A stretch of 64,000 bases of DNA from Salticus scenicus (Eukaryota > Arthropoda > Arachnida > Araneae > Salticidae). Both the position numbers and the translations under genes were made by a program. Location: contig OZ005649.1 in NCBI GenBank assembly GCA_963930645.1, positions 84,641,126-84,705,125 on the forward strand, in the 5' to 3' direction. This document shows, one piece after another, positions 25,863 to 37,520 of the stretch (position 1 is its first letter; the number at the start of each line of letters is the position of its first letter). The notes under the pieces are model-generated. The model did no database searches, was not told the origin of the DNA, and saw nothing but the letters and a program-made list of their open reading frames with translations.

Positions 25863-26410
25863 CATATATTTAATGGAATATATATTTATACAACATATAC
25901 ACATATATACAAACATAGCAACATTTTCATTTATTCCAGACTGTTGCTAGTATCTGTCACTATTTCGTACTCTTTTATTTTATGAATTCTTCTTCAACAT
26001 GCCATTACGAGTAAATATGAAGAAACGTACCCTTCTAGAAAAGTGGTTAAAAAATGTCAATGTCAACGTGTGTATTACGAGGTACCTGCAATTGTTCGCA
26101 GCTATTGCTTGCCACCATCTAAAGTGTAAAAGACATAACGATAATTTTTCAGAAAATAAAAAACGGCTAAAAGTGTTTTTAATTTGAATTTAGTCTCTGA
26201 AAAATTCTTCACGTGATCAGGTATTTTTCAGAGTAAAGATAATGAGTTAAAAAAAAAAAAAAAAAAAAAAAAAACTCTGCTTCAGAAATCGTAAGTGCAA
26301 CAGATGGTCTGTTGCGTGTGCTTACGAGATGAGTCTGAACAATGAATAGAAACAAGGAACCTTGGCAGGGCATCCCAAGAGTCACAGGAAAGCGATGAGA
26401 GTCCTGCAAT
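25863..26410. other. Spacer between two MITE copies, no gene recognised
   Basis: A 62-codon open frame at 25,999-26,187 has no recognisable domain. A long A-run lies at about 26,250. Confidence 0.5.
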
Positions 26411-26412
26411 TA

Positions 26413-26617
26413 CATTTGGCAGCAAAAGTATCCGAGCACTAGCAAAAATTCCTATGTAAAAAAGTACTCTTAATACTGTTTTGCTCAATAAATCCTTGTC
26501 GAATTATGTTCTTATACTGACTAAGACAATGATTCGACAAGGATTTATTTAACAAAATAGTGTTAAGAGTACTTTTTTTATGCAGGAATACTACTCGGAT
26601 ATTTTTGCTGCCGACTG
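26413..26617. mobile_element. Hairpin MITE, copy 3 (205 bp)
   Basis: Third, more diverged copy of the same inverted-repeat element. TA flanks lie at 26,411-26,412 and 26,618-26,619. The centre shares AATCCTTGTCGAAT with the other copies. Confidence 0.88.
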
Positions 26618-26619
26618 TA

Positions 26620-28890
26620 ATAATAAGAAGGGGAACATATGTTTGAAAGTGAAATTCCTAAGCAAAATTTTGAAAAAAAAAAAAAAAAATGACAATAATT
26701 AACTAATTATACTTAAAGGGAGGCAGACACTTGCGTCTGAAATGAAAGTTCAGTAGTTAAGACTGATGCTAGAGTTAGCCTACTCTAAAAGAACATTTTG
26801 TTCGATCTAGGTAATAATACAATTTAGAGAGGAAATTCACTGTTAGGTAATTCCAAACGTAATAATTCTACTTTTCTTAGAGACGGGCAGAAAGTCGTCT
26901 TCTTTAATTAAAATAACCACAGGTTGTTTCTTCCTACGACTGGCTCTAGGATGGTAGTGATGAATAGAATATAACAGAATATTTCTAATATTGGGAATTG
27001 ATCTGTGAAACTTTATTGTAAATTTTCGATTTTCAGCATAAAGACTCAATTCGAAGATTCTATGGTATAGTATATTTTGAATAGAAACGATATTAAAATG
27101 TTGGTATGCCTGTATTTACGAGTACATCCTCAAATAAAGACTTGCTTAGTTAAATAATGGTATAAAAAATGTATATATTATGGGTATAAAGAAACGTGAT
27201 GTGTTCAGATATGAATATTTATGATGAGCCAAAAGTTACAGGTATAAAAAAACGTGGTGTGTTCAGAGATGCATAGTTGACTAAATGAGCCAAAAGTTAT
27301 GAACTTTTTCGTATATGCACTGAAGAGTATGCGGTTTTTATTTATAAAATCAAAGTTCTTAAAGTTAACATTCGCTTTATTTACACTAAATAGCGTTATT
27401 TTTTTGTAGTTTACATATTTGGATTAATACAACCACCGTCCTAATGTTTCGGAAACTGTATATGGAATGTGAGATTTTCAATGGAAGCTCAAAGCATATT
27501 GGCATTTATTCCTCTAAATTCTAAAGTTGTCTTATCCCTAAAAGCGGAAATGTCAAACAAATATCCCCGATACACAACGCTTTTTAAATATCCCCAGAAC
27601 TAAAAATAATTGTGGTATCACTAAATTTTGAAGTGTAGCAGCAACATTAATGTTTTCGCTATGCTTTTAAAACAGCTTGACAAATAAAAAATACCTTCTA
27701 AATGCGGTTTATCTATAAAAGGTCAGAGTTTGTAGGTTCGAAATTTAAGCAGGTATTTTTCCTGATATGAATTCCTTTATTTTTGCTCTTTGCGACTTGC
27801 TTTAACCATTTCAGTGGAAAAGAAATTTTGCCTATTTATAACGAACTGGCACCAGAATTTATGAACAGTGTTAAAAAAGAAGTGGAAATTTAAATTAGGT
27901 GGGATATAATATATCCTATCGAAACTTCAAGATGTTAAACCAAAATTGCTACTACGAATTGCATTTTTAAACTCCAATGTTTTTGCCATAACTGTTTTCC
28001 CTGAACTAATTCTGGCAACATTCTCTAGTCAATTGCTGCATAAATTACTACTTTTGTGAAATATAGGCAGCAGAAGCTTCATAAATGATCCAATTCAAAT
28101 AAAGATAATCTATAACGATAAAGAGATCATTTTCGATGTTGCATAAAAAATAAAATACGACGAAACTCATTTAAAACATCGAAAAGATCTACATAGCTGT
28201 TTTTGTAATATATTTTTTAATCATATACTTAAAAAAAAAAAGCACGATTGATTATTGACATAAGAATTTAGCCAAGTCTTTTCTATTTCTTATATGCATC
28301 ATGAACAAGTAGTATTTTTCTTTTTTAACTTATCCAATAAAAGTGTTTTCACATTGAATAAATTGAGGAAATAAGGTTAACATCAAGTATTACGATTGCC
28401 GTAGCTAAGAGCAGATGATAATTGGGATACGTCTCCTGATTAGTTTAGTTTTTTGCCTTTAATGAAATCAGTCGAATAGGGTTCTCTTGATAATAATGGG
28501 AAAAAATAAAAACCAAATAAATTAAGCGGTAATTTATAAATTAAAAAATATTTACTTCTACTTTTAAAAGAAAGATGCATTTAATAAGTAAATAATTCTG
28601 AGTAATATATTTTCTAAATAATATATATATTAACGCAAACCTATCAATATCTTAGAATTGGTTTATATCATGATATATATATTTAGAGTTATTTTAATAC
28701 AATTTATGATGATGTATTTCATTGCATACATTAAAAAACTGTCTAGATATTTATTTATTGATACGTTGATAAAAACGATGTACATACATTTCGTAAATAA
28801 ATATACTAACCATTGATTTAAACACAAAATTAAAACATTAAAATTACGCATAATTTTATTTAGAAATATACTGAAGCCATACATACATTA
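26620..28890. other. AT-rich DNA, no gene recognised
   Basis: No coding or RNA gene signal beyond the short duplication at 27,181. Confidence 0.55.
27181..27302 (+). repeat. Tandem duplication, unit about 60 bp
   Basis: GGTATAAAGAAACGTG, then GTGTTCAGA and GAGCCAAAAGTTA, occur twice in a row with moderate divergence. Confidence 0.7.
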
Positions 28891-28891
28891 A

Positions 28892-29060
28892 TCTATATTA
28901 ATATTATAAATGCGAAAGTTTGGAGGGATGTTAAGTTACTCAATCCCGCCACAGCGGCTAAACGGATCTGGGTGGAATTTTTTACAGAGATAGATAATAG
29001 TCTGGAATAGGACATAGGCTACTATTTATACCGGAAAATTGAAAAGGTTTTTAAAATTTA
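28892..29060 (+). mobile_element. Helitron-like 5' terminal fragment
   Basis: Starts TCTATATTAATATTATAAAT after an A, continues GCGAAAGTTTGG, and later has CGGCTAAACGGATCTGG and ATAGGCTACTATTTATACC. This pattern matches non-autonomous Helitron 5' ends known from arthropods. No Rep/helicase or 3' hairpin was found nearby, so it is a fragment. Confidence 0.5.
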
Positions 29061-29477
29061 ATTAAAATATGAAAACAATAAACTGGCAATTGTCTTAATA
29101 TAAGCCATTTCAATTTTTAATTGTTGCCAAAAAAATTAACGAGGTAATTATTTTTATTTATTTATTTATTTATTTTTTGACATAACATGAAATATGCTTT
29201 CACGCGAAAAAAAAATAAATAAATAAAAATACTAAATGTTAAATTGGTGAATGAGAAAATGACGTCTTTATAACTTTAAAATAAAATAGTAATAATACAA
29301 ATCTAGCATGTTTCTTCTGAATTTTATTTCATAGCATTTTTTTTTTTATATACCTCAACTTTAGATTTCTTTCTTTTTTTTCCCCCTTTTTTTCTTTGAT
29401 GAATCACGCTTGTCATAAAAACTAATTCAGCATTATATTGAAGGTATTTACTTATTGATAATTCTGGACATTTTTAC
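29061..29477. other. AT-rich spacer, nothing recognised
   Basis: T-rich and A-rich runs only. Confidence 0.5.
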
Positions 29478-30078
29478 TTTCTCTTATCCATAAGGTACAG
29501 AAAGTATTGTTTTTGGGTCAAATTTTCGAACGCGAGATTTTGCTATATTTACACGTTTTGAGGTCCCCTGAATACGAAAATCATGTTTTTAGCAAATGGT
29601 CTGTGTGTATGTCTGTGTGTTTGTGTGTGTGTCTGTCTGTTATCAGCATATCTCAAAAACAAATTATGGCTGAAAGTTCAAACTTCGAATTCTAAATGTG
29701 TAACATATAGGGATGCTCCAGTAAGCTTTTCGTTAAGATCAAGCAAATGGTTCGTGTACAGGGACAATCAAGAAAATTCTAATACATTACGTCTATGGGG
29801 AAAATTGCAAGTAAGTAGAGTTTAACGTCTATAGACTGCACTAAACCAAATGAAACGAACATATATTTTTTGTAATAGAGATAGTTAACTGGGGAAAAAA
29901 AATTGTGTACGTAGGAGCCTCGTCTCCCCCCCTCGAGGGGAGTAAATTTTCATGATGGGTATCATTCAAAAGAGCTCGCCAATACCTTTAAAACGAATGA
30001 TTGAACTATAAATCTGTGATAATTTAAAACAAAGTTATAGATTTTTTTATTTATTTATTTATTTTTTTACTTTTAACG

Positions 30079-30115
<37 letters not shown>

Positions 30116-30510
30116 AGAAAAAGAAATCGTTTTTTTTTTTTTTTTTTTTTAAATATTGACAGTAAAATGGACATTTTTTGGATATTTAGTGTTACACTAC
30201 TTCTCCAATATGGAAATGGTCTGCATTATCATAAAAGATAATTTTTTAAAACCAGAATTATTTTTTAACAACCGAATTATATTGTATATAAATGTAGGTG
30301 CATTAATGAAACGGGGTGTTGAGGGGGGCAGCAGCCCCCTCACACACAACTAATTATCATATAAAACTCTCCCGAATTTGAATTGTTTAGCAGAGGTTTA
30401 CATAACATCGTTATCTTACCTCTTAATCTCCAACCTGTATTTATTGTATTATATTTCAGGGTAAGAGAAAGTCGTGGGAGTGACACACCAGATTATTTAT
30501 TATTATTATT
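29478..30510 (+). repeat. Dispersed repeat family (reference copy)
   Basis: The unit starts AAGGTACAGAAAGTATTG, passes CGTTTTGAGGTCCCCTGAAT, a GT/CTGT run, ATCAGCATATCTCAAAAACA and GTACAGGGACAATCAAGAAA, and ends with GGGTAAGAGAAAGTCGTGG. Fragments in both orientations recur inside the element at 59,410-63,651, and a weak one lies at 54,270. An internal segment has an A-run and a T-run (30,081-30,150). It is non-coding, of unknown transposon class. Confidence 0.75.
30081..30111. repeat. Poly-A tract
   Basis: About 31 A, followed 20 bp on by a T-run. Confidence 0.95.
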
Positions 30511-31289
30511 ATTTTGATGCTGAAGTAGATCGGACATTTTTCGCCAAGGACAGCCACTTAAAGCTAAGTAGCTCATCAAAAATATAACTAAATTATAAAA
30601 TATTGAAAAAAAGAAAGAAAAGAAAAGATAGATAGGAACAATAATCGAATAAAATATATTTTGGTCTAAAACGGCGACAAAAATTCAAAAGTCGTCAAGG
30701 GAAGCTGTATTAAGGCTGCACCATGATCAGGTTTATATATTAATTAATTTATTTTTCTATATACCAACTACAATTAACTGATCATGAAATATATATCACC
30801 ACAAAATAATAATAATAATAATTGTCTCATGCGATTGACGTAGCCGATTATAGCTTATTGTAATATTATATTTGACTTGAAATTGCTATCATATAATGGT
30901 TGATCGATTAAATCAAATAAATATAGGAAATAACGTGAAAGCAAATATTATGCACATCACGTATAGTGTTATTCATATGTAACTGGGATTCAAATTTAAA
31001 AGGGATACTTCAAAATTTCCGATACTGTCCATATCGAAACTTTCATATATGATAAGCACCCAAGTCCATGGGTAAGCCATTGTCGCAGGCAATAAGGAAA
31101 TGCACCGGAGACTGCGATGATGAACAAGCTGCTGCCGAAGGCACACGGAAACCCAAAGCGAGCTTTTGAGTGATTTCAGATTTTTTTTTTTCATAAAACT
31201 ATATAGAAAGAGTTTCCTTGAAATATAGTGACCAGCGAATCGGGCTAAGCCTGATGGTATATATGTATATATATATATATATATATATA
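30511..31289. other. No gene recognised; GC-richer patch at 31,000-31,250
   Basis: The patch has a minus-strand frame open for 119 codons that runs through a TA repeat at its start. I recognise no domain. The rest is AT-rich. Confidence 0.45.
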
Positions 31290-31344
31290 CAGTGGTGGAC
31301 ATAATTATAAGTTCACATTCAAAATCCTGCAAAACTATTATTTA
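31290..31344 (+). mobile_element. Tc1-like terminal sequence at the left edge of the array
   Basis: CAGTGGTGGACATAATTATA, following a TA run, looks like the outer end of a Tc1-type terminal inverted repeat. Compare CAGTGTGTAACAAAATTATA at 57,357. The sequence runs without a break into the array spacer. No matching opposite terminus was found near 52,000. Confidence 0.5.
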
Positions 31345-31429
31345 ACAAATTTTTATTAAAATCACACAATCAACTGTGGAAGAAAATCATATTTATTGAA
31401 ATTTCATTTTTCCGACTGAGGGAAAATAA

Positions 31430-31502
31430 TGCCTGGACCGGGACTCGAACCCCGGATCTTTGACTTACAATGTCAAGGCTCCACCAATTGAGCTATCCAG
31501 GC
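31430..31502 (-). tRNA. tRNA-Thr(UGU), unit 1, array edge copy
   Basis: The most distinct copy and the only one with the normal T8 and A14. Acceptor, D and anticodon stems pair fully. The T stem has a G50-G64 mismatch. The anticodon loop is ATTGTAA, so position 32 is A. This may be the closest to the ancestral gene. Confidence 0.85.
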
Positions 31503-31718
31503 TGACACCCCGGTCAGCATTACTCACTCAGACAACCTTTTAGGCAGAAACATCTCTGGTCTATCATATAGATAGCTCAACAGAAAATAAGACGCAGGAA
31601 ATGGAAAACACCATTAGATAATGGGAGAAAGAAATACAATTTTTATTAAATCACACAATCAACTGTGGAAGAAAATCATATTTATTGAAATTTTATTTTT
31701 CCGACTGAGTGAAAATAA

Positions 31719-31791
31719 TGCCTGGACAGGGACTCGAACCCCGGATCTTTGACTTACAAGGTCAATGCTCTACCAATCGAGATGTCCAGGC
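31719..31791 (-). tRNA. tRNA-Thr(UGU), unit 2, D-stem mismatch
   Basis: As the canonical copy except G10 is T, giving a T10-C25 mismatch in the D stem and an altered A box. Confidence 0.75.
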
Positions 31792-32007
31792 CGACACCCC
31801 GGTCAGCATTACTCACTCAGACAACCTTTTAGGCAGAAACATCTCTGGTCTATCATATAGATAGCTCAGCAGAAAATAAGCCGCAGGAAATGGAAAAAAC
31901 CATTAGATAATGGGAGATAGAAATACAATTTTTATTAAATCACACAATCAACTGTGGAAGAAAATCATATTTATTGAAATTTTATTTTTCCGAATGAGTG
32001 AAAATAA

Positions 32008-32080
32008 TGCCTGGACCGGGACTCGAACTCCGGATCTTTAACTTACAAGGTCAAGGCGCTACGAATCGAGCTGTCCAGAC
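32008..32080 (-). pseudogene. tRNA-Thr(UGU)-like, unit 3, broken
   Basis: Conserved G18 is C. There are mismatches at T12-C23, A52-C62 and G50-G64, and the acceptor has T2-G71. Confidence 0.7.
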
Positions 32081-32297
32081 CGACACCCCGGTCAGCATTA
32101 CTCACTCAGACAACCTTTTAGGCAGAAACATCTCTGGTCTATCATATAGATAGCTCAACAGAAAATAAGCCGCAGGAAATGGAAAGCACCATTAGATAAT
32201 GGGAGAAAGAAATACAATTTTTATTAAAATCACACAATAAACTGTGGAAGAAAATCATATTTATTGAAATTTTATTTTTCCGACTGAGTGAAAATAA

Positions 32298-32370
32298 TGC
32301 CTGGACAGGGACTCGAACCCCGTATCTTTGACTTACAAAGTCAATGCTCTACCAATTGAGCTGTCCAGGC
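32298..32370 (-). tRNA. tRNA-Thr(UGU), unit 4
   Basis: All four stems pair. Differences from canonical are T32, A14 and A48. C8 is present. Confidence 0.8.
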
Positions 32371-32587
32371 CGACACCCCGGTTAGCACTACTCACTCAGA
32401 CAACCTTTTAGGCAGAAACATCTCTGGTCTATCATATAGATAGCTCAACAGAAAATAAGCCGCAGGAAATGGAAAACACCATTAGATAATGGGAGAAAGA
32501 AATACAATTTTTATTAAAATCACACAATCAACTGTGGAAGAAAATCATATTTATTGAAATTTTATTTTTCCGACTGAGTGAAAATAA

Positions 32588-32659
32588 TGCCTGGACTGGG
32601 ACTCGAACTCCGGCTCTTGACTTACAAAGTCAATGCTCTACCAATCGAGCTGTCCAGGC
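32588..32659 (-). pseudogene. tRNA-Thr(UGU)-like, unit 5, 1-nt deletion
   Basis: One base is missing in the variable loop. The T stem has A52-C62 and G50-A64 mismatches. Acceptor and D stems are intact. Confidence 0.65.
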
Positions 32660-32875
32660 CGACACCCCGGTCAGCATTACTCACTCAGACAACCTTTTAG
32701 GCAGAAACATCTCTGGTCTATCATATAGATAGCTCAACAGAAAATAAGCAGCAGGAAATGGAAAACACCATTAGATAATGGGAGAAAGAAATACAATATT
32801 TATTAAATCACACAATCAACTGTGGAAGAAAATCATATTTATTGAAATTTTATTTTTCCGACTGAGTGAAAATAA

Positions 32876-32948
32876 TGCCTGGACAGGGACTCGAACCCCG
32901 GATCTTTGACTTACAAGGTCATTGCTCTACCAATTGAGCTGTTCAGGC
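32876..32948 (-). tRNA. tRNA-Thr(UGU), unit 6, A6-C67 variant
   Basis: The 5' strand GCCTGAA faces TCCAGGC, leaving one A6-C67 acceptor mismatch. A14 is present. Other stems are intact. Confidence 0.78.
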
Positions 32949-33164
32949 CGACACCCCGGTCAGCATTCCTCACTCAGACAACCTTTTAGGCAGAAACATC
33001 TCTGGTCTATCATATAGAGAGCTCAACAGAAAATAAGCCGCAGGAAATGGAAAACACCATTAGTTAATGGGAGAAAGAAATACAATTTTTATTAAATCAC
33101 ACAATCAACTGTGGAAGAAAATCATATTTATTGAAATTTTATTTTTCCGACTGAGTGAAAATAA

Positions 33165-33237
33165 TGCCTCGACCGGGACTCGAACTCCGGATCTTTGACT
33201 TACAAGGTCAAGGCGCTACCAATCGAGCTGTCCAGGC
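33165..33237 (-). pseudogene. tRNA-Thr(UGU)-like, unit 7, class B1
   Basis: Class B1 pattern: mismatches G5-G68, T12-C23, G50-G64 and A52-C62, and the B box starts AG instead of GG. Anticodon arm is intact. Confidence 0.7.
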
Positions 33238-33454
33238 CGACACCCCGGTCAGCATTACTCACTAAGACAACCTTTTAGGCAGAAACATCTCTGGTCTATC
33301 ATATAGATAGCTCAACAGAAAATAAGCCGCAGGAAATGGAAAACACCATTAGATAATGGGAGAAAGAAATACAATTTTTATTAAAATCACACAATCAACT
33401 GTGGAAGAAAATCATATTTATTGAAATTTTATTTTTCCGACTGAGTGAAAATAA

Positions 33455-33527
33455 TGCCTGGACAGGGACTCGAACCCCGGATCTTTGACTTACAAGGTCA
33501 ATGCTCTACCAATTGAGCTGTTCAGGC
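33455..33527 (-). tRNA. tRNA-Thr(UGU), unit 8, A6-C67 variant
   Basis: Same type as unit 6; T4 terminator present. Confidence 0.78.
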
Positions 33528-33744
33528 CGACACCCCGGTCAGCATTACTCACTCAGACAACGTTTTAGGCAGAAACATCTCTGGTCTATCATATAGATAG
33601 CTCAACAGAAAATAAGCCGCAGGAAATGGAAAACACCATTAGATAATGGGAGAAAGAAATACAATTTTTATTAAAATCACACAATCAACTGTGGAAGAAA
33701 ATCATATTTATTGAAATTTTATTTTTCCGACTGAGTGAAAATTA

Positions 33745-33817
33745 TGCCTGGACAGGGACTCGAACCCCGGATCTTTGACTTACAAGGTCAATGCTCTACC
33801 AATCGAGCTGTCCAGGC
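33745..33817 (-). tRNA. tRNA-Thr(UGU), unit 9, canonical
   Basis: Exact canonical sequence. The trailer reads ATAATTTTC, so the T4 run is kept. Confidence 0.88.
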
Positions 33818-34032
33818 CGACACCCCGGTCAGCATTACTCACTCAGACAACCTTTTAGTCGGAAACATCTCTGGTCTATCATATAGATAGCTCAACAGAA
33901 AATAAGCCGCAGGAAATGGAAAACACCATTAGTTAATGGGAGAAAGAAATACAATTTTTATTAAATCACACAATCAACTGTGGAAGAAAATCATATTTAT
34001 TGAAATTTTTTTTTCCGACTGAGTGAAAATAA

Positions 34033-34105
34033 TGCCTGGACCGGGACTCGAACTCCGGATCTTTGACTTACAAGGTCAATGCTCTACCAATCGAGCTGTC
34101 CAGGC
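34033..34105 (-). tRNA. tRNA-Thr(UGU), unit 10, A/B hybrid
   Basis: Canonical 5' half with a class-B T arm (A52-C62 and G50-G64 mismatches). It looks like a recombinant. Confidence 0.7.
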
Positions 34106-34321
34106 CGACACCCCGGTCAGCATTACTCACTCAGACAACCTTTTAGGCAGAAACATCTCTGGTCTATCATATAGATAGCTCAACAGAAAATAAGCCGCAG
34201 GAAATGGAAAACACCATTAGATAATGGGAGAAAGAAATACAATTTTTATTAAATCACACAATCAACTGTGGAAGAAAATCATATTTATTGAAATTTTATT
34301 TTTCAGACTGAGTGAAAATAA

Positions 34322-34394
34322 TGCCTCGACCGGGACTCGAACTCCGGATCTTTGACTTACAAGGTCAAGGCGCTACCAATCGAGCTGTCCAGGC
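34322..34394 (-). pseudogene. tRNA-Thr(UGU)-like, unit 11, class B1
   Basis: Same four mismatches as unit 7. Confidence 0.7.
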
Positions 34395-34622
34395 CGACAC
34401 CCCGGTCAGCATTACTCACTCAGACAACCTTTAAAGCAGAAACATCCCTGGTCTATCATATAGAAACTATATAAACTATCAACAGAAAATAAGCCGCTGG
34501 AAATGGAAAACACCATTAGATAATAGGGAGAAAGAAATACAATTTTTATTAAAATCACACAATCAACTGTGGAAGAAAATCATATTTATTGAAATTTTAT
34601 TTTTCCGTCTGAGTGAAAATAA

Positions 34623-34695
34623 TGCCTGGACTGGGACTCGAACCCCGAATCTTTGACTTACAAGGTCAATGCTCTACCAATCGAGCTGTCTTGGC
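34623..34695 (-). pseudogene. tRNA-Thr(UGU)-like, unit 12, acceptor broken
   Basis: The 5' strand GCCAAGA faces TCCAGGC, giving A4-A69 and A5-C68 mismatches. G50-A64 in the T stem. Confidence 0.68.
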
Positions 34696-34911
34696 CGACA
34701 CCCCGGTCAGCATTACTCACTCAGACAACCTTTTAGGCAGAAACATCTCTGGTCTATCATATAGATAGCTCAACAGAAAATAAGCCGCAGGAAATGGAAA
34801 ACACCATTAGTTAATGGGAGAAAGAAATACAATTTTTATTAAATCACACAATCAACTGTGGAAGAAAATCATATTTATTGAAATTTTATTTTTCCGACTG
34901 AGTGAAAATAA

Positions 34912-34984
34912 CGTCTGGACCCGGACTCGAACTCCGGATCTTTGACTTACAAGGTCAAGGCGCTACCAATCGAGCTGTCCAGGC
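34912..34984 (-). pseudogene. tRNA-Thr(UGU)-like, unit 13, class B2
   Basis: Class B2 pattern: mismatches C2-A71, T12-C23, G50-G64, G51-G63 and A52-C62. Position 73 is G here instead of A. Confidence 0.7.
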
Positions 34985-35203
34985 CGACCCCCCCCAGTCA
35001 GCATTACTCACTCAGACAACCTTTTAGGCAGAAACATCTCTGGTCTATCATATAGATAGCTCAACAGAAAATAAGCCGCAGGAAATGGAAAACACCATTA
35101 GATAATGGGAGAAAGAAATACAATTTTTATTAAAATCACACAATCAACTGTGGAAGAAAATCATATTTATTGAAATTTTATTTTTCCGACTGAGTGAAAA
35201 TAA

Positions 35204-35276
35204 TGCCTGGACAGGGACTCGAACCCCGGATCTTTGACTTACAAGGTCAATGCTCTACCAATCGAGCTGTCCAGGC
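35204..35276 (-). tRNA. tRNA-Thr(UGU), unit 14, canonical
   Basis: Exact canonical sequence with T4 terminator. Confidence 0.88.
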
Positions 35277-35492
35277 CGACACCCCGGTCAGCATTACTAA
35301 CTCAGACAACCTTTTAGGCGGAAACATCTCTGGTCTATCATATAGATAGCTCAACAGAAAATAAGCCGCAGGAAATGGAAAACACCATTAGTTAATGGGA
35401 GAAAGAAATACAATTTTTATTAAATCACACAATCAACTGTGGAAGAAAATCATATTTATTGAAATTTTATTTTTCCGACTGAGTGAAAATAA

Positions 35493-35565
35493 TACCTGGA
35501 CAGGGACTCGAACCACGGATCTTTGACTTACAAGGTCAATGCTTTACCAATTGAGCTGTTCAGGC
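35493..35565 (-). pseudogene. tRNA-Thr(UGU)-like, unit 15, degenerate
   Basis: Acceptor G1-T72 wobble and A6-C67 mismatch, D-stem C13-A22 and T-stem T51-C63 mismatches. Confidence 0.65.
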
Positions 35566-35782
35566 CGACACCCCCGTCAGCATTACTCACTCAGACAACC
35601 TTTTAGGCAGAAACATCTCTGGTCTATCATATAGATAGCTCAACAGAAAATAAGCCGCAGGAAATGGAAAACACCATTAGATAATGGGAGAAAGAAATAC
35701 AATTTTTATTAAAATCACACAATCAACTGTGGAAGAAAATCATATTTATTGAAATTTTATTTTTCCGACTGAGTGAAAATTA

Positions 35783-35855
35783 TGCCTGGACAGGGACTCG
35801 AACCCCGGATCTTTGACTTACAAGGTCAATGCTCTACCAATCGAGCTGTCCAGGC
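35783..35855 (-). tRNA. tRNA-Thr(UGU), unit 16, canonical
   Basis: Exact canonical sequence. Trailer ATAATTTTC keeps the T4 run. Confidence 0.88.
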
Positions 35856-36071
35856 CGACACTCCGGTCAGCATTACTCACTCAGACAACCTTTTAGGCGG
35901 AAACATCTCTGGTCTATCATATAGATAGCTCAACAGAAAATAAGCCGCAGGAAATGGAAAACACCATTAGTTAATGGGAGAAATAAATACAATTTTTATT
36001 AAATCACACAATCAACTGTGGAAGAAAATCATATTTATTGAAATTTTTTTTTTCCGACTGAGTGAAAATAA

Positions 36072-36144
36072 TGCCTGGACCGGGACTCGAACTCCGGATC
36101 TTTGACTTACAAGGTCAATGCTCTACCAATCGAGCTGTCCAGGC
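36072..36144 (-). tRNA. tRNA-Thr(UGU), unit 17, A/B hybrid
   Basis: Same hybrid as unit 10, with T-stem mismatches only. Confidence 0.7.
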
Positions 36145-36360
36145 CGACACCCCGGTCAGCATTACTCACTCAGACAACCTTTTAGGCAGAAACATCTCTG
36201 GTCTATCATATAGATAGCTCAACAGAAAATAAGCCGCAGGAAATGGAAAACACCATTAGATAATGGGAGAAAGAAATACAATTTTTATTAAATCACACAA
36301 TCAACTGTGGAAGAAAATCATATTTATTGAAATTTTATTTTTCCGACTGAGTGAAAATAA

Positions 36361-36433
36361 TGCCTGGACAGGGACTCGAACCCCGGATCTTTGACTTACA
36401 AGGTCAATGATCTACCAATTGAGCTGTTCAGGC
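36361..36433 (-). tRNA. tRNA-Thr(UGU), unit 18, two mismatches
   Basis: A6-C67 in the acceptor and C11-T24 in the D stem. Confidence 0.7.
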
Positions 36434-36649
36434 CGACACCCCGGTCAGCATTACTCACTCAGACAACCTTTTAGGCAGAAACATCTCTGGTCTATCATAT
36501 AGATAGCTCAACAGAAAATAAGCCGCAGGAAATGGAAAACACCATTAGTTAATGGGAGAAAGAAATACAATTTTTATTAAATCACACAATCAACTGTGGA
36601 AGAATATCATATTTATTGAAATTTTATTTTTCCGACTGAGTGAAAATAA

Positions 36650-36722
36650 TGTCTGGACCCGGACTCGAACTCCGGATCTTTGACTTACAAGGTCAAGGCG
36701 CTACCAATCGAGCTGTCCAGGC
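36650..36722 (-). pseudogene. tRNA-Thr(UGU)-like, unit 19, class B2
   Basis: Class B2 mismatches as in unit 13, with A73. Confidence 0.7.
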
Positions 36723-36940
36723 CGACCCCCCGAGTCAGCATTACTCACTCAGACAACCTTTTAGGCAGAAACATCTCTGGTCTATCATATAGATAGCTCA
36801 ACAGAAAATAAGCCGCAGGAAATGGAAAACACCATTAGATAATGGGAGAAAGAAATACAATTTTTATTAAAATCACACAATCAACTGTGGAAGAAAATCA
36901 TATTTATTGAAATTTTATTTTTCCGACTGAGTGATAATAA

Positions 36941-37013
36941 TGCCTGGACAGGGACTCGAACCCCGGATCTTTGACTTACAAGGTCAATGCTCTACCAATC
37001 GAGCTGTCCAGGC
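36941..37013 (-). tRNA. tRNA-Thr(UGU), unit 20, canonical, terminator lost
   Basis: Exact canonical tRNA. The trailer is ATTATTATC, so the T4 run is destroyed and the next TTTT lies about 45 nt downstream. Confidence 0.85.
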
Positions 37014-37230
37014 CGACACCCCGGTCAGCATTACTCACTCAGACAACCTTTTAGGAGGAAACATCTCTGGTCTATCATATAGATAGCTCAACAGAAAATA
37101 AGCCGCAGGAAATGGAAAACACCATTAGTTAATGGGAGAAAGAAATACAATTTTTATTAAAATCACACAATCAACTGTGGAAGAAAATCATATTTATTGA
37201 AATTTCAGTTTTCCGACTGAGTGAAAATAA

Positions 37231-37303
37231 TGCCTGAACAGGGACTCGAACCCCGGATCTTTGACTTACAAGTTCAATGCTCTACCAATCGAGCTGTCCA
37301 GGC
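37231..37303 (-). tRNA. tRNA-Thr(UGU), unit 21, G-U acceptor, anticodon-stem mismatch
   Basis: G6-U67 wobble in the acceptor, and A31-G39 mismatch closing the anticodon loop. Confidence 0.75.
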
Positions 37304-37520
37304 CGACACCCCGGTCAGCATTACTCAGTCAGACAACCTTTTAGGCAGAAACATCTCTGGTCTATCATATAGATAGCTCAACAGAAAATAAGCCGCAGGA
37401 AATGGAAAACACCATTAGATAATGGGAGAAAGAAATACAATTTTTATTAAATTCACACAATCAACTGTGGAAGAAAATCATATTTATTGAAATTTTATTT
37501 TTCCGACTGAGTGAAAATAA

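Noticed and set aside
30973..31332. 119-codon minus-strand open frame
   Set aside because: It starts through a TA repeat and the Tc1-like end, and shows no recognisable domain. The GC-richer part may be an old repeat.
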